A stretch of DNA of 64,000 nucleotides, taken from Clostridiales bacterium. GTDB lineage: Bacteria; Bacillota; Clostridia; Lachnospirales; Lachnospiraceae. Below the pieces are notes generated by a model, which saw only the letters and a list, made by a program, of their open reading frames with translations, searched no databases and had not been told where the DNA came from. Made by a program: the position numbers and the translations under genes. Positions 29,846 to 38,680 of the stretch are shown piece by piece. The stretch lies in NCBI GenBank assembly GCA_020860715.1, contig JAJBTU010000006.1, positions 1-64,000 on the forward strand, read 5' to 3'. The first letter of the stretch is position 1, and each line of letters opens with the position of its first letter.

Positions 29846-31075
29846 TCAGCTGACAGCCGAAATCACATAATTATAAATCTTCTTATAGGTCGACGACTTA
29901 TAATGAATCCCGTCTGATGTACTGAAACCGTTGTTGGTCAGATAGGTATAGGTGTCCACATATCTGGAAGAAAATGCCTTTTTTAATTTGGTATTGAACG
30001 TCTTAATCTGGGAATTTTTCACTGTATATCCGTATTTTTTTGCAGTTGTCTCATTAACCGGATTCACGGACATCATATAAAACTCCGTATCCGGATACTT
30101 CGCAATCAGCTTTTTATAGTACGATATATAGGAGGAAATATTTCCCAGATCGTTCACGCCAAAAGCAAAAATCACTTTTGCGTTCGCATCTGCGTTAAGA
30201 TATTTCGCAAGTTTCGTGGAGGCTGTGCTCTTCAGCCAGCTATAGCCGGATCCCACCTTCCCGATAAAAACGGTATTGGAGGCAGAAACCGCACTGGACA
30301 TCCCGACAATACGCGAATCACCGACAAATATATATTTTCCCGTAAACTCTTCGACTATTTTTTTCCCGGTTGAATCCAGAGTATAGCCGTCAACCACACA
30401 ATCCGTCAGCCTGATGCCGTTCTCATCTACATAATAGTCGCCGATCCATTTGTTCTTCTGCAGTACGCCCTGAGAATTAAAATAATAATAATTCCCATTG
30501 AGTTTATGCCATCCCGTCAGGCATACGCCGTTGGAATTACAATAGTAGGTCTTTCCGCTTTTGGTCACCCAGCTGCTGTTTACCCGTGCTCCGCTGCCAT
30601 CCACGCAATAATACTTTCCGCTTACAGAAAAGAGCCTGCCCGTAACCAGCTTTCCCTTTGAGTTGAAGTAATAATATTTTCCGTTTATCAGCTGCCACCT
30701 GCTGACTGCCTTAACTCCGTTCGACCGAAGAAAGTATTTCGATCCACAATAAGTCAGCCATCTGTTTACATAAATTTTCCCGTTCCTGTCTGCGTAGTAC
30801 CTGTTGCTCATGGATGTGAACCAGCCGGTTTTTACAATTCCTTTGGAATTAAAGCAATAAATTCCCCCGTCAATATTCAGCCAGACATTCTTCGCATAAC
30901 CTCCGGAAGAATATTTGTATTTCCTCCCGGAAGAGGTTTTCACCCATTTACCGTCCGTCACTGTTTTTGCCGTCTTCACCACGTTCACTGCTGCGGAAGC
31001 CTTCACACTGCCTGCGCAAAACATGAGGCCGAAAAGCATCAGCAGAAGAAACAGCTTTTTCCTGCTCTGGCGCAA
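29846..31075 (-). CDS. Secreted SGNH/GDSL hydrolase with cell-wall-binding repeats
   Basis: A 409-aa protein. A signal peptide ends near residue 29 (ASAAV). Eight or nine glucan/choline-binding-type repeats of about 20 aa follow (40-235), such as WQLINGKYYYFNSKGKLVTG. The SGNH hydrolase domain (about 245-409) has Ser254 in FVGDSR, Asn308 in FGVND, and Asp388/His391 in DGIHY. All catalytic residues are present. Such enzymes remove acetyl or other esters from surface polymers; the substrate is unknown. It has its own promoter and stands alone. Confidence 0.9.
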   Translation of the reverse strand: MRQSRKKLFLLLMLFGLMFCAGSVKASAAVNVVKTAKTVTDGKWVKTSSGRKYKYSSGGYAKNVWLNIDGGIYCFNSKGIVKTGWFTSMSNRYYADRNGKIYVNRWLTYCGSKYFLRSNGVKAVSRWQLINGKYYYFNSKGKLVTGRLFSVSGKYYCVDGSGARVNSSWVTKSGKTYYCNSNGVCLTGWHKLNGNYYYFNSQGVLQKNKWIGDYYVDENGIRLTDCVVDGYTLDSTGKKIVEEFTGKYIFVGDSRIVGMSSAVSASNTVFIGKVGSGYSWLKSTASTKLAKYLNADANAKVIFAFGVNDLGNISSYISYYKKLIAKYPDTEFYMMSVNPVNETTAKKYGYTVKNSQIKTFNTKLKKAFSSRYVDTYTYLTNNGFSTSDGIHYKSSTYKKIYNYVISAVS

Positions 31076-31116
31076 TCAAACCACCTTCTTTCCATTTTTA
31101 TCCATCTGGTTATCTG

Positions 31117-31146
31117 ATTTTAACACGCAGCTTCTGTCTCTGTCAA
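31117..31146 (-). promoter_or_regulatory. Promoter of the SGNH hydrolase gene
   Basis: On the minus strand TTGACA (31141-31146) and TAAAAT (31117-31122) are 18 nt apart, about 45 nt before the start codon. Confidence 0.7.
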
Positions 31147-31210
31147 ACTGTAAAACAACCTTATTGCCCTTCCCTTTTCCCGGCAGACCAGCATCTGCGT
31201 GCGATCTGAA

Positions 31211-32536
31211 TCATCTGGAGACGATTTTTGCTTTCGGATAAATTTTTTCCATCCGGGCGTCCGTAAAATGTTCGTCAAGTATCCGTTCGATCTGCGACGA
31301 TGCCTCAACGCCGTTCTGCCGGTCGGAATAACGGATCAGAGCCATTGCCGAAATTCCCATATCAATCGTCATAAGTACAACAAGAATCCATGTGATTATT
31401 TTGCCTGCACACATGGGAATCTTCTCAATCAGATCTGACAGGCGCGGATAAATCATCTTCAGCCAGATCACTGCGGCACAGCCCCAGAAAAAACAGAAGA
31501 GCAGATTGATCCGGCCGCCCAGATTAAAGGGTATGTGACTGTAATTCCAGAAAGAAGCCCCAAAAACGAGCTCGGCAAGCACGCTGCAGACATACTCGTA
31601 AGTACCTCCTGCCACCATACCATATACAAAAATATACCGGTCACTTTTGTCGCGGTGTCCGTAAAGAAAAGCGGTCAGCATTACGCAGGCCATCCCCCAG
31701 ATCACGGAAAACGGTCCGTAGACCAGACTGCTTCGGCTCATCCAGTACCCAAGAGAAAACCGGCAGAACACTGTCTCTGCCAGATCCCCGATCAGGGATG
31801 CCAAAATAAAAATCAGTGCCAGTTTATAGAAGCAGCAGCCTTCCGCAAATTTTGACGAAACCGTTTCCTTTCGCGCATTCCTGTCCGCAATCAGCTTTTT
31901 TGTCTCAATGTTCGGATAAGATCGTTCCAGGCGATGGCAGACCGCACGGGTGATGGCATTGCCGAAGTTTGTCGAAATGGTCTGCATATTGTCCGTAAGG
32001 GCAAAGACGCGGTCAATATAGCGTTTCCATTTCCAGACGATAGCAAGAGTGCCGAAAAGATCCAATGCCAGAACAATCAAAAGAATAAGCAGCAGGATAT
32101 GCCCCAGTGTGTCCGGAATCCAGCTCACAACACGCAGGATCAGCGGATTGCCAAACCAGAGAACAAAAATAGCGCCTCCGCCGCCAATAAGCAGCAGAGG
32201 TACCGAGATCAGGCCGCCAACAGAAAATCGTTTTCCATGGTAATCGGTCCATTTCCGATGAAAGATATGCTCCAGTACAATGCCGGCGTCAAAAGCCACA
32301 AACGCGGTCAAAAGCATACCGCCGATAAACAGGAAGACAAATTCGCTTTTCAGTTCTGTCAGGAATACACTGATCGCCACTGCAGAAAAGCCATATACAG
32401 GGCTCACCGGAAGATTCAGGACGCCGGTATTGACAAACGTGCGCCTTTGCGCGGCTTCCAGAGCAACGCTCAGGCACCAGCCTGCCAGAGAATAAATCAA
32501 AAACAGCCAGCCCAACTCATAAAGCGTATAATCCAT
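31211..32536 (-). CDS. Putative ABC-transporter type IV (CmpB-like) membrane protein
   Basis: A 441-aa polytopic membrane protein with 10-12 segments. The first half (YELGWLFLIYSLAGWCLSVALEAAQRRTFVNTGVLNLPVSPVYG) matches the CmpB/putative ABC-transporter type IV family, and the second half repeats the same pattern (FSLGYWMSRSSLVYGPFSVIWGMACV), so the gene looks like an internal duplication. The two halves flank a basic soluble region near 190-215. Family function is not established. It has a consensus promoter upstream and is divergent from the malic enzyme gene. Confidence 0.82.
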   Translation of the reverse strand: MDYTLYELGWLFLIYSLAGWCLSVALEAAQRRTFVNTGVLNLPVSPVYGFSAVAISVFLTELKSEFVFLFIGGMLLTAFVAFDAGIVLEHIFHRKWTDYHGKRFSVGGLISVPLLLIGGGGAIFVLWFGNPLILRVVSWIPDTLGHILLLILLIVLALDLFGTLAIVWKWKRYIDRVFALTDNMQTISTNFGNAITRAVCHRLERSYPNIETKKLIADRNARKETVSSKFAEGCCFYKLALIFILASLIGDLAETVFCRFSLGYWMSRSSLVYGPFSVIWGMACVMLTAFLYGHRDKSDRYIFVYGMVAGGTYEYVCSVLAELVFGASFWNYSHIPFNLGGRINLLFCFFWGCAAVIWLKMIYPRLSDLIEKIPMCAGKIITWILVVLMTIDMGISAMALIRYSDRQNGVEASSQIERILDEHFTDARMEKIYPKAKIVSR

Positions 32537-32591
32537 GAAGTAAAGATCCTTTCTAAACTGGTTATTTTTTTCAAATGATATTTATTGTTAT

Positions 32592-32620
32592 ATTGTATCG
32601 TATTTTGTCGAATGTGACAA
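32592..32620 (-). promoter_or_regulatory. Promoter of the CmpB-like gene
   Basis: On the minus strand TTGTCA (32615-32620) and TACAAT (32592-32597) are 17 nt apart. Confidence 0.75.
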
Positions 32621-32714
32621 CTGAAAATACATCTGCATCGTTTGAAATGAGAAACCAGTCCCGGAAATTTCTCCGGGAATTTTATTGCTTTATATGGAAA
32701 TCGCAGGAAACAAA

Positions 32715-32723
32715 TGGTATACT
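32715..32723 (+). promoter_or_regulatory. Extended -10 promoter of the malic enzyme gene
   Basis: TGGTATACT is an extended -10 motif (TATACT at 32718-32723) with no good -35 box. It lies about 85 nt before the start codon, which has AAGGAG 7 nt upstream. Confidence 0.5.
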
Positions 32724-32809
32724 GTGACCATGAAACTGTATTTCATGTCTAACGGCCATCAAATTGTCATCTGAAGTACAGCTGAAAAACAGAATAAGGA
32801 GAATCACCT

Positions 32810-33982
32810 ATGGACTACGCAAAAGAATCCCTGAAAATGCATTATGACCTGAAAGGAAAAATTGAAGTGACGGCCCGCGCGGCTGTTGATTCCAAGGACG
32901 CGCTGAGTCTTGCCTATACACCGGGCGTAGCACAGCCGTGTCTGGAAATTCAAAAAGATATCAGCAAAAGCTATGAGCTGACCAGGCGCTGGAACACCGT
33001 CGCGGTCGTGACGGACGGCACCGCTGTTCTTGGCTTAGGCGACATCGGTCCTGAAGCCGGCATGCCTGTCATGGAGGGCAAGTGCGTACTGTTTAAAGCA
33101 TTCGGAGATGTAGATGCCATCCCGCTCTGTATCCGAAGCAGGGATGTAGATGAGATTGTCAATACCGTCGCACTGCTTGCAGGCAGCTTCGGCGGAGTGA
33201 ACCTGGAAGATATCTCAGCTCCCCGTTGTTTTGAAATAGAAAAAAAACTGAAAGAACGCTGTGACATACCGATCTTCCATGATGACCAGCACGGTACGGC
33301 TGTCATTACCCTCGCCGGCCTGATCAATGCGCTCAAGGTAGTCGGCAAACGAATTGAGGATGTAAAAATTGTCACTTCCGGAGCCGGTGCTGCGGGAATA
33401 GCAATTATCCGTCTTCTTCTGTCCATGGGACTGAAAAATGTCATCATGACTGACCGAAAAGGCGCCATCTATGAAGGACGGGACAGTTTAAATCCAATCA
33501 AAGAGGAAATGGCGCGGATCACGAATTTCAATCATGAAAAGGGATCTCTTTCCGACGTTATCAAAGGTGCGGATGTGTTTATCGGTGTCTCCGCTCCCGG
33601 CACACTGACAGGCGACATGGTCCGCTCCATGGCAAAGGATCCGATTATCTTTGCCTGTGCGAATCCGACTCCGGAAATCTTCCCGGACGAAGCAAAGGCC
33701 GCCGGAGCGGCAGTTGTCTCCACCGGCCGGTCCGACTTTCCCAATCAGGTCAACAACGTTCTCTGTTTCCCGGGTATGTTCCGCGGTGCTCTGGATGTTC
33801 GGGCCTCCGATATCAACGATGAAATGAAGGTAGCTGCCGCTTACGCGCTCGCTTCTCTGGTAAGCGATGACGAACTGAGTGCGGATTACATTCTTCCGGC
33901 CGCATTCGATCCTCGTGTAAAAGACGCGGTAGCAAAAGCAGCTGCCGACGCCGCACGGAAAAGCGGGGTGGCCAGAATCTGA
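32810..33982 (+). CDS. NAD(P)-dependent malic enzyme
   Basis: Oxidative decarboxylation of malate to pyruvate in the cytosol. It is 390 aa, the length of the short bacterial NAD-type enzymes. The malic N-domain carries YTPGVAQPC, then FHDDQHGTAVITLAGL for metal and substrate binding. The NAD-binding domain has TSGAGAAGIAIIRLL. The closing part FPNQVNNVLCFPGMFRGALD is conserved. It is one of few plus-strand genes here and ends at a strong bidirectional terminator. NAD or NADP preference is not certain. Confidence 0.96.
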   Translation: MDYAKESLKMHYDLKGKIEVTARAAVDSKDALSLAYTPGVAQPCLEIQKDISKSYELTRRWNTVAVVTDGTAVLGLGDIGPEAGMPVMEGKCVLFKAFGDVDAIPLCIRSRDVDEIVNTVALLAGSFGGVNLEDISAPRCFEIEKKLKERCDIPIFHDDQHGTAVITLAGLINALKVVGKRIEDVKIVTSGAGAAGIAIIRLLLSMGLKNVIMTDRKGAIYEGRDSLNPIKEEMARITNFNHEKGSLSDVIKGADVFIGVSAPGTLTGDMVRSMAKDPIIFACANPTPEIFPDEAKAAGAAVVSTGRSDFPNQVNNVLCFPGMFRGALDVRASDINDEMKVAAAYALASLVSDDELSADYILPAAFDPRVKDAVAKAAADAARKSGVARI

Positions 33983-34024
33983 AATCTGAATTTTCAGTTT
34001 AAATTCTTCGTACAGCTAAGATCC

Positions 34025-34082
34025 ATTCGGGCAAAAACGCCCCTGCGTATATCCGCGGAAGTGTTTTTGCCCGAATTTTGCT
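34025..34082 (+). terminator. Bidirectional terminator between malic enzyme and spoIIIAH
   Basis: A perfect 14-bp stem (34025-34038 with 34063-34076), GC in the middle and T-rich at the ends, with T-rich sequence on both sides. It can end the convergent transcripts from both strands. Confidence 0.85.
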
Positions 34083-34137
34083 TTTTCCGGTGATCACTGT
34101 ATCGAATAACCGCCACGATCCCATCCGATTTTGCCCG

Positions 34138-34977
34138 TCAGCCATCTTCGGCCGCCATCGTTTCCTCCTCTGAACTCCCCTCTGCCGCTGCCTCTTCCTC
34201 ATTTCCTGCCGCAGCGTCTGATTCCGTCGACGCGATGGAAGCCTCCGTATCTGCCGCAGCTGCTGCCGGTGTGATTATAATATTTTCGCCTTTCACATCC
34301 GTCTTGCGTTTCACAATATCCTCAATCTGAGCGCGCTGTGCTTCGGTCAGTTCAGACGCATTTACTACTACATCCGCCGTATCATCCGTGATACTTACGA
34401 CACAGTCCGCATATCCGTTAGCTTCAAGGAGAAGTTCAGCCGCTGATTCTTTTTCCGCGTTGACCGTCAGAGTCGTCATAGCAGTAACCGCTTCCTGTTT
34501 CTGATCGTCTGTAATATCCGTGCTGTCAATCAGTTCCTGCAGTTCTTCCTTGCTTTTCGCCCTCACCTGCTCCCGGTTCAGTTTTGCGGATGCCAGTATT
34601 TCGCTCGCGGCACTGACTGAAGTACTGGCAAGCACCGCTTCTCCAACCGAAGCCTCCGTTGTAACGGTTTCTTCTGACGCAGCAGCCGTGTCCGTCGTTC
34701 CGGATGTTTCCGACGCATCTGCCGTATCCGCTGCGATTTCCTCTTCTACAGAGGCTTCTTCCGAACCATCCCCGTCCAGACTTACAATATCCGTATACGT
34801 ATCTACATATGTATTTTCTTCTATTTCATCAGTCAGCAGCACCGTGTTGTCATCCGAGCTCACCGTGTCCGCGCTCTCCTCCAACACGTTTCCGGAGTAA
34901 TTCAGATAGCCTGCAATCGCAATCATGATTGCCAGTGTCGTGATGATAATCTGGTTTTTCTTAAAAATTTTTTTCAC
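34138..34977 (-). CDS. spoIIIAH: Stage III sporulation protein AH-like
   Basis: Part of the channel between mother cell and forespore (the SpoIIIA-SpoIIQ complex). It is 279 aa, starting at a GTG behind GAGGAGG. A single membrane segment lies at about 9-24, followed by an acidic, Ala/Thr/Ser-rich linker (30-125). The conserved YscJ-like ring domain covers about 130-235 (ASAKLNREQVRAKSKEELQELIDSTDIT). The last 40 residues are an Ala/Glu/Ser-rich tail not usual in the family. It closes the eight-gene spoIIIA operon. Confidence 0.93.
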   Translation of the reverse strand: MKKIFKKNQIIITTLAIMIAIAGYLNYSGNVLEESADTVSSDDNTVLLTDEIEENTYVDTYTDIVSLDGDGSEEASVEEEIAADTADASETSGTTDTAAASEETVTTEASVGEAVLASTSVSAASEILASAKLNREQVRAKSKEELQELIDSTDITDDQKQEAVTAMTTLTVNAEKESAAELLLEANGYADCVVSITDDTADVVVNASELTEAQRAQIEDIVKRKTDVKGENIIITPAAAAADTEASIASTESDAAAGNEEEAAAEGSSEEETMAAEDG

Positions 34978-34987
34978 CTGATCCTCC

Positions 34988-35614
34988 TCATTCCATCTTC
35001 ATTACTTTGATTTTATGCGCTTCAATCCCGAATAATGCCATCACCGCTTCCGTAATCTCCGTCACCACAGCGGAACTGTCCGCTCCCTGTGCGATCACAA
35101 GCACTCCAAGGATTTCCGGCGAAAGCTGCTCCGTCACATACGGAATCTCACTTCCATCAGAATTTTTCTCATAAATCGTCGTCTCGCTTCCTGATGTCTG
35201 TTCCGAGGAAGAAGATTCACTCTCCCCTCCGCTCTCTTCTGTCGAATCGGACTGCTGCGTATCTTTTTCCACCACCTTTTTCCCATCTGATTTTAAAGTA
35301 ATCAACACTTTCGCCTGGCCGACCCCTTCCACCTGGCTTAAAAGATCCTCCAGGCTTTTTTCCAGTACTTCTTCTGTACTTCTGACCGATATGCCGTCTG
35401 TACCGTTCGAAGAAACAGCTGCAGCCGCCGTCTCTTCCGAATCTTTTCCCTGCGAAGAACCTGCTTCCGTCTGTTCCCCTGTGCTGCCGGTTTCCTCAGC
35501 CAGGGAACCGCTGCCGGCAGGCCAGGCGATCACAACCAAAAGGATGCCAAAAAGCAACAGAATCAGAATCTGATCTTTTTTACCATCCTTTAAATTCTCC
35601 AGCCACTGTTTCAT
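34988..35614 (-). CDS. spoIIIAG: Stage III sporulation protein AG
   Basis: A 208-aa ring-forming protein of the forespore channel. One membrane segment lies at about 16-31, then a Ser/Glu-rich linker. The ring-building domain begins near 80 (LEKSLEDLLSQVEGVGQAKVLITLKSDGKKVV) and ends with the conserved segment LSPEILGVLVIAQGADSSAVVTEITEAVMALFGIEAHKIKV. A Ser/Glu-rich insert of about 40 residues splits the domain (115-145), as in other Clostridia. It precedes spoIIIAH by 10 nt. Confidence 0.95.
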   Translation of the reverse strand: MKQWLENLKDGKKDQILILLLFGILLVVIAWPAGSGSLAEETGSTGEQTEAGSSQGKDSEETAAAAVSSNGTDGISVRSTEEVLEKSLEDLLSQVEGVGQAKVLITLKSDGKKVVEKDTQQSDSTEESGGESESSSSEQTSGSETTIYEKNSDGSEIPYVTEQLSPEILGVLVIAQGADSSAVVTEITEAVMALFGIEAHKIKVMKME

Positions 35615-35693
35615 CGCCTCACCCCCGTTTCCTTCTCCCAGGCCTCTTTTTGAATCTGATCTTTCCGTTCCGCCCGATTTTCAGTAAAATCCT

Positions 35694-36224
35694 CTAAAGA
35701 TTCTGTACTGTAATTTCAACATATGAGTCCGGAATGGCATACAGATCCGCCAGTTCCTCTGCCGCCGCCTCCTTCCTGCGTTCGATTTCTGCTGCGGAAT
35801 CTGCCGCAGTATCCGGCAATGCAGATTCCGCCAGTACAGACACAGCTTTCACGGAATACCCGTCCTCTCCAAATTCGATTTCAATACCGGTTACCGTCAT
35901 GCCGTACGCTGAGGCAATGCCGGCGGCCTGCCGTTCCAATTCATTCTGATAAGCCTCAAGGATCTGATCGTTTTTCAGATCATTCAGTCCTTCCGCCGCG
36001 CTTTCCAGATCGTAATACTCTTCCTTTAAAAATTCCAGCTGCAAAAGCCTCTCAAGCTCATCCGCACTTCCCAGAAGTTCCAGAACCGGCTGCACTGCAA
36101 GCAGGAAAAACAGAAGTCCCGCGTAAAAGCGCACATATTTCGCAAAGCTGTTTTCCGGCACAAGATGCAGAAAGATGGTAAGCAGGCAGGCAGCAGCGGC
36201 AAGTGATTTGATCCAGACGGTCAT
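35694..36224 (-). CDS. spoIIIAF: Stage III sporulation protein AF
   Basis: A 176-aa membrane protein with two N-terminal segments (about 7-22 and 32-50) and a soluble tail with coiled-coil character (70-130) followed by an alpha/beta part. The order AE-AF-AG and the start MTVWIKSLAAAACLLTIFLHLV fit the family. GAGGAGG lies just before the ATG. Part of the sigma-E-driven operon. Confidence 0.93.
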   Translation of the reverse strand: MTVWIKSLAAAACLLTIFLHLVPENSFAKYVRFYAGLLFFLLAVQPVLELLGSADELERLLQLEFLKEEYYDLESAAEGLNDLKNDQILEAYQNELERQAAGIASAYGMTVTGIEIEFGEDGYSVKAVSVLAESALPDTAADSAAEIERRKEAAAEELADLYAIPDSYVEITVQNL

Positions 36225-36236
36225 ATGCCCTCCTCG

Positions 36237-37415
36237 TCATCCTCCTTTTATGGATGCAATGATCATTGCCAGTAATATCACAAAAATCACCAGTACCGCC
36301 GCCATTACCCGAAGCAGCAGCACGGAACCACGGGAGATACTTTCGATCCCCTCGACCATCCTTTTTTCGCACACCGGAGCAATTGCGGCGCAGACCGCCC
36401 GAAACAGCAGAATACAGCTCAGAAGTTTCACAAAAGGTGTCAGACAGATCAGGCATACGGCAAAAATTCCAGCCATACCAACTGCATTTTTCAATACGAC
36501 TGCCGAGCCGATCACTGTTTCCGCCGCCGCGTCCAGCACTGATCCAATTCCCGGGATCATAGACGCCACCCGGCTTATGGAGGAATTTTTCAGGGAATCC
36601 ACAGCCGGAGCGGTCAGACACCGCACCGTCTGCAGGCCAGCCACAATACCGACAACTGATCGGACGCCCCATGAAATCAGAGTTTCCAGAAGCGCGGCAA
36701 GCCGTGAGAAGGAATCCCCTTCGGAAAGCTGTGAGAGGAGCAGCACCAGCATATAAATATAAATGGCCGGTATAACCACTTTCAGAATCACACTCTGCAG
36801 CAGGCCAACGGCCAGAACCGTAACTTCATAAAACCCCAGTGCGGTGACAGTTCCGGCGCTCGCAATAATTGTAATGATATAGGATGGCAATAATACTTTC
36901 ATAAATGTATTCATAGAGGAGCAGGTGTCAGATACCATCTTTGCCAGATTGGAAAACGAGTTCATCAGCAAAGCAGAGAGCATCAGATACATCATAAAAA
37001 AGCTGATGTCCGATATCTGATGACTGTCAAAGACGCGTACAAAATTAGAAAAGACCGCGGAAGCAAACGCCACCAGCAGAATCTGTACCGCCAGTTTTTT
37101 CTGTGATTTCAGTTCCCCAAGGAAAAGAGACACAGCGGTTTCTGAAAGCCCATCCACTGTAAAAGGAATCTCACCGGTCAAAAACGCTTTTACTGTATCC
37201 CAAAAAGAAAAATCCTCTGTCCCGGTCATCTCGGAGAGGCTTTCCTCTATTTCCGAAATATTCATATATTCTGCAGCCGCATCCGCAAATGAAAGATCCT
37301 CCGCTTTGCAGCAAAGAGGTGTGATGCCAAATGACAGCATACCAAAGAGCACCGCGCCAAATAAAACTCTTCCGGACATCATCCTCCTGCGCCGGGGTAC
37401 TGTACAAGAATACAT
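36237..37415 (-). CDS. spoIIIAE: Stage III sporulation protein AE
   Basis: A 392-aa polytopic membrane protein. A signal-like N-terminus is followed by a soluble stretch (35-85) and eight membrane segments. The conserved MNSFSNLAKMVSDTCSSMNTFMKVLLPSYI and ISWGVRSVVGIVAGLQTVRCL segments are seen. A GTG at 37433 is in frame, but GGGGGGAG lies 6 nt before the ATG at 37415, which is taken as the start. The gene belongs to the channel complex and is essential for sigma-G activation in model spore formers. Confidence 0.95.
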   Translation of the reverse strand: MYSCTVPRRRRMMSGRVLFGAVLFGMLSFGITPLCCKAEDLSFADAAAEYMNISEIEESLSEMTGTEDFSFWDTVKAFLTGEIPFTVDGLSETAVSLFLGELKSQKKLAVQILLVAFASAVFSNFVRVFDSHQISDISFFMMYLMLSALLMNSFSNLAKMVSDTCSSMNTFMKVLLPSYIITIIASAGTVTALGFYEVTVLAVGLLQSVILKVVIPAIYIYMLVLLLSQLSEGDSFSRLAALLETLISWGVRSVVGIVAGLQTVRCLTAPAVDSLKNSSISRVASMIPGIGSVLDAAAETVIGSAVVLKNAVGMAGIFAVCLICLTPFVKLLSCILLFRAVCAAIAPVCEKRMVEGIESISRGSVLLLRVMAAVLVIFVILLAMIIASIKGG

Positions 37416-37483
37416 CGAAACTCCCCCCTTCACTGCATCATCCCGATTTCTGGAAACCGGTTTTTCTTCTCAGGACGTTTGAA

Positions 37484-37867
37484 TCACAAAAATGTATATA
37501 CCGTCTCCATCAGTGCAAGAATAATCGGCGAACTTACCGCCAGAATCGAAATTTTCCCAAAAATCTCAATCTGGCCTGCGATTGCGCTGTATCCGGCATC
37601 CCGGCAGAGATTAGCGGAAAAATCAGCGACGTACGTAATACCAACAATTTTCAGAAGAATCTTATAATAACTTTTCTGTTCAGAAATATATCCGCTTATC
37701 GTATCTAAGAGTTCAAAGACGGAAGAGAGACGAGACACGCTGTAAAACAGGATCAGCAGACATGCGGCGAGGCTGACCAGTGTGGAAAATGGCGCATGCG
37801 TTTCCTTAAGGAACAAAGCCAGCAGAACCGCAGATAATCCGAGGCAGGCAATTTTAACCATATTCAT
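37484..37867 (-). CDS. spoIIIAD: Stage III sporulation protein AD
   Basis: A 127-aa membrane protein with four predicted segments, of the same superfamily as SpoIIIAC. The open frame runs further upstream, but this part overlaps spoIIIAC and is not family-like; the ATG at 37867 has GAGG 8 nt upstream and gives the expected start MNMVKIACLGLSAVLLALF. Conserved parts are GITYVADFSANLCRDAGYSAIAGQIEIFGKI. Confidence 0.95.
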   Translation of the reverse strand: MNMVKIACLGLSAVLLALFLKETHAPFSTLVSLAACLLILFYSVSRLSSVFELLDTISGYISEQKSYYKILLKIVGITYVADFSANLCRDAGYSAIAGQIEIFGKISILAVSSPIILALMETVYTFL

Positions 37868-37877
37868 AGAGCATACC

Positions 37878-38072
37878 TCACAGAGCAAACAGGGATTTAA
37901 TGGTTTCAAACAGCTGGCTGATGTAAGGCACAAGCCAGAAAAGCACCAGCAGCAGACCGGCAAGGCTTGTCAGAAACGCATGTTCTTCCCGGCCGCTCTG
38001 CTTCAGCACCTGGCCAAGGACAGAGACAAGAATTCCGACTGCGGCGATTTTAAAAATCAGATTGATACTCAT
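37878..38072 (-). CDS. spoIIIAC: Stage III sporulation protein AC
   Basis: A 64-aa protein with two membrane segments, matching the family start MSINLIFKIAAVGILVSVL and the conserved GREEHAFLTSLAGLLLVLF. It lies 10 nt before spoIIIAD. Normal family length. Confidence 0.95.
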   Translation of the reverse strand: MSINLIFKIAAVGILVSVLGQVLKQSGREEHAFLTSLAGLLLVLFWLVPYISQLFETIKSLFAL

Positions 38073-38106
38073 GTACTGTCCCCTATTTTTCCGAATATTC
38101 TTCCTT

Positions 38107-38634
38107 TTACAGCAGCAGGATCACTGCCGCAGCCCCGGCCGCGGCAGAAAGCCGGCGGTAAAGCATGCCTTTTTTGCGCCACTCTGCCTGCGCATCCGCA
38201 CAAAGTTCATCAAAACGCTGCTCCTGCTTCTGCAAATGCGTCTTCTGAAGTACCGTATCTGCGTTGCAGAGAGCCTTTTCCGTATCCAGCACCATCTGCA
38301 TCTGCGCGGCGGTAAGCAGTCCGGCCGGAATCTTCCCTCTGGCACATTCCTGCCAGATCTTCCCAAAGGATTGTCCGCTCTCCGCCCCTATCTGACCTGC
38401 ACAACATCTCAGCATGGGTCCAAGCGGCGTCCTGCAGACCTGCGCCGCACTGAGCAGTGCTTCCGGAAGCGGAGTCCTATGCCAGGTCATATCCTTTTCC
38501 AGAAGACGCAGAGCCTCCTTCATTTCCCACAAAAACATCCAGCGCTGCTTAAGACGGCGCTCCATTTCAAACCCGGTCAGGATGCAGGCAGCGAAAATGC
38601 ATGTCAGTCCGATCATCTTCAACCATATACGCAT
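38107..38634 (-). CDS. spoIIIAB: Stage III sporulation protein AB
   Basis: A 175-aa protein with an N-terminal membrane segment (about 5-20), a helical soluble part resembling type II secretion F domains (RRLKQRWMFLWEMKEALRLLEKDMTWHRTPLPEAL), and a C-terminal membrane segment. GGAGGACAGG precedes the ATG. It should dock the SpoIIIAA ATPase in the mother-cell membrane. Confidence 0.94.
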   Translation of the reverse strand: MRIWLKMIGLTCIFAACILTGFEMERRLKQRWMFLWEMKEALRLLEKDMTWHRTPLPEALLSAAQVCRTPLGPMLRCCAGQIGAESGQSFGKIWQECARGKIPAGLLTAAQMQMVLDTEKALCNADTVLQKTHLQKQEQRFDELCADAQAEWRKKGMLYRRLSAAAGAAAVILLL

Positions 38635-38680
38635 CCTGTCCTCCGTTTTCAGATTTCACAGACCGCCTGTTTGTTCTGCG

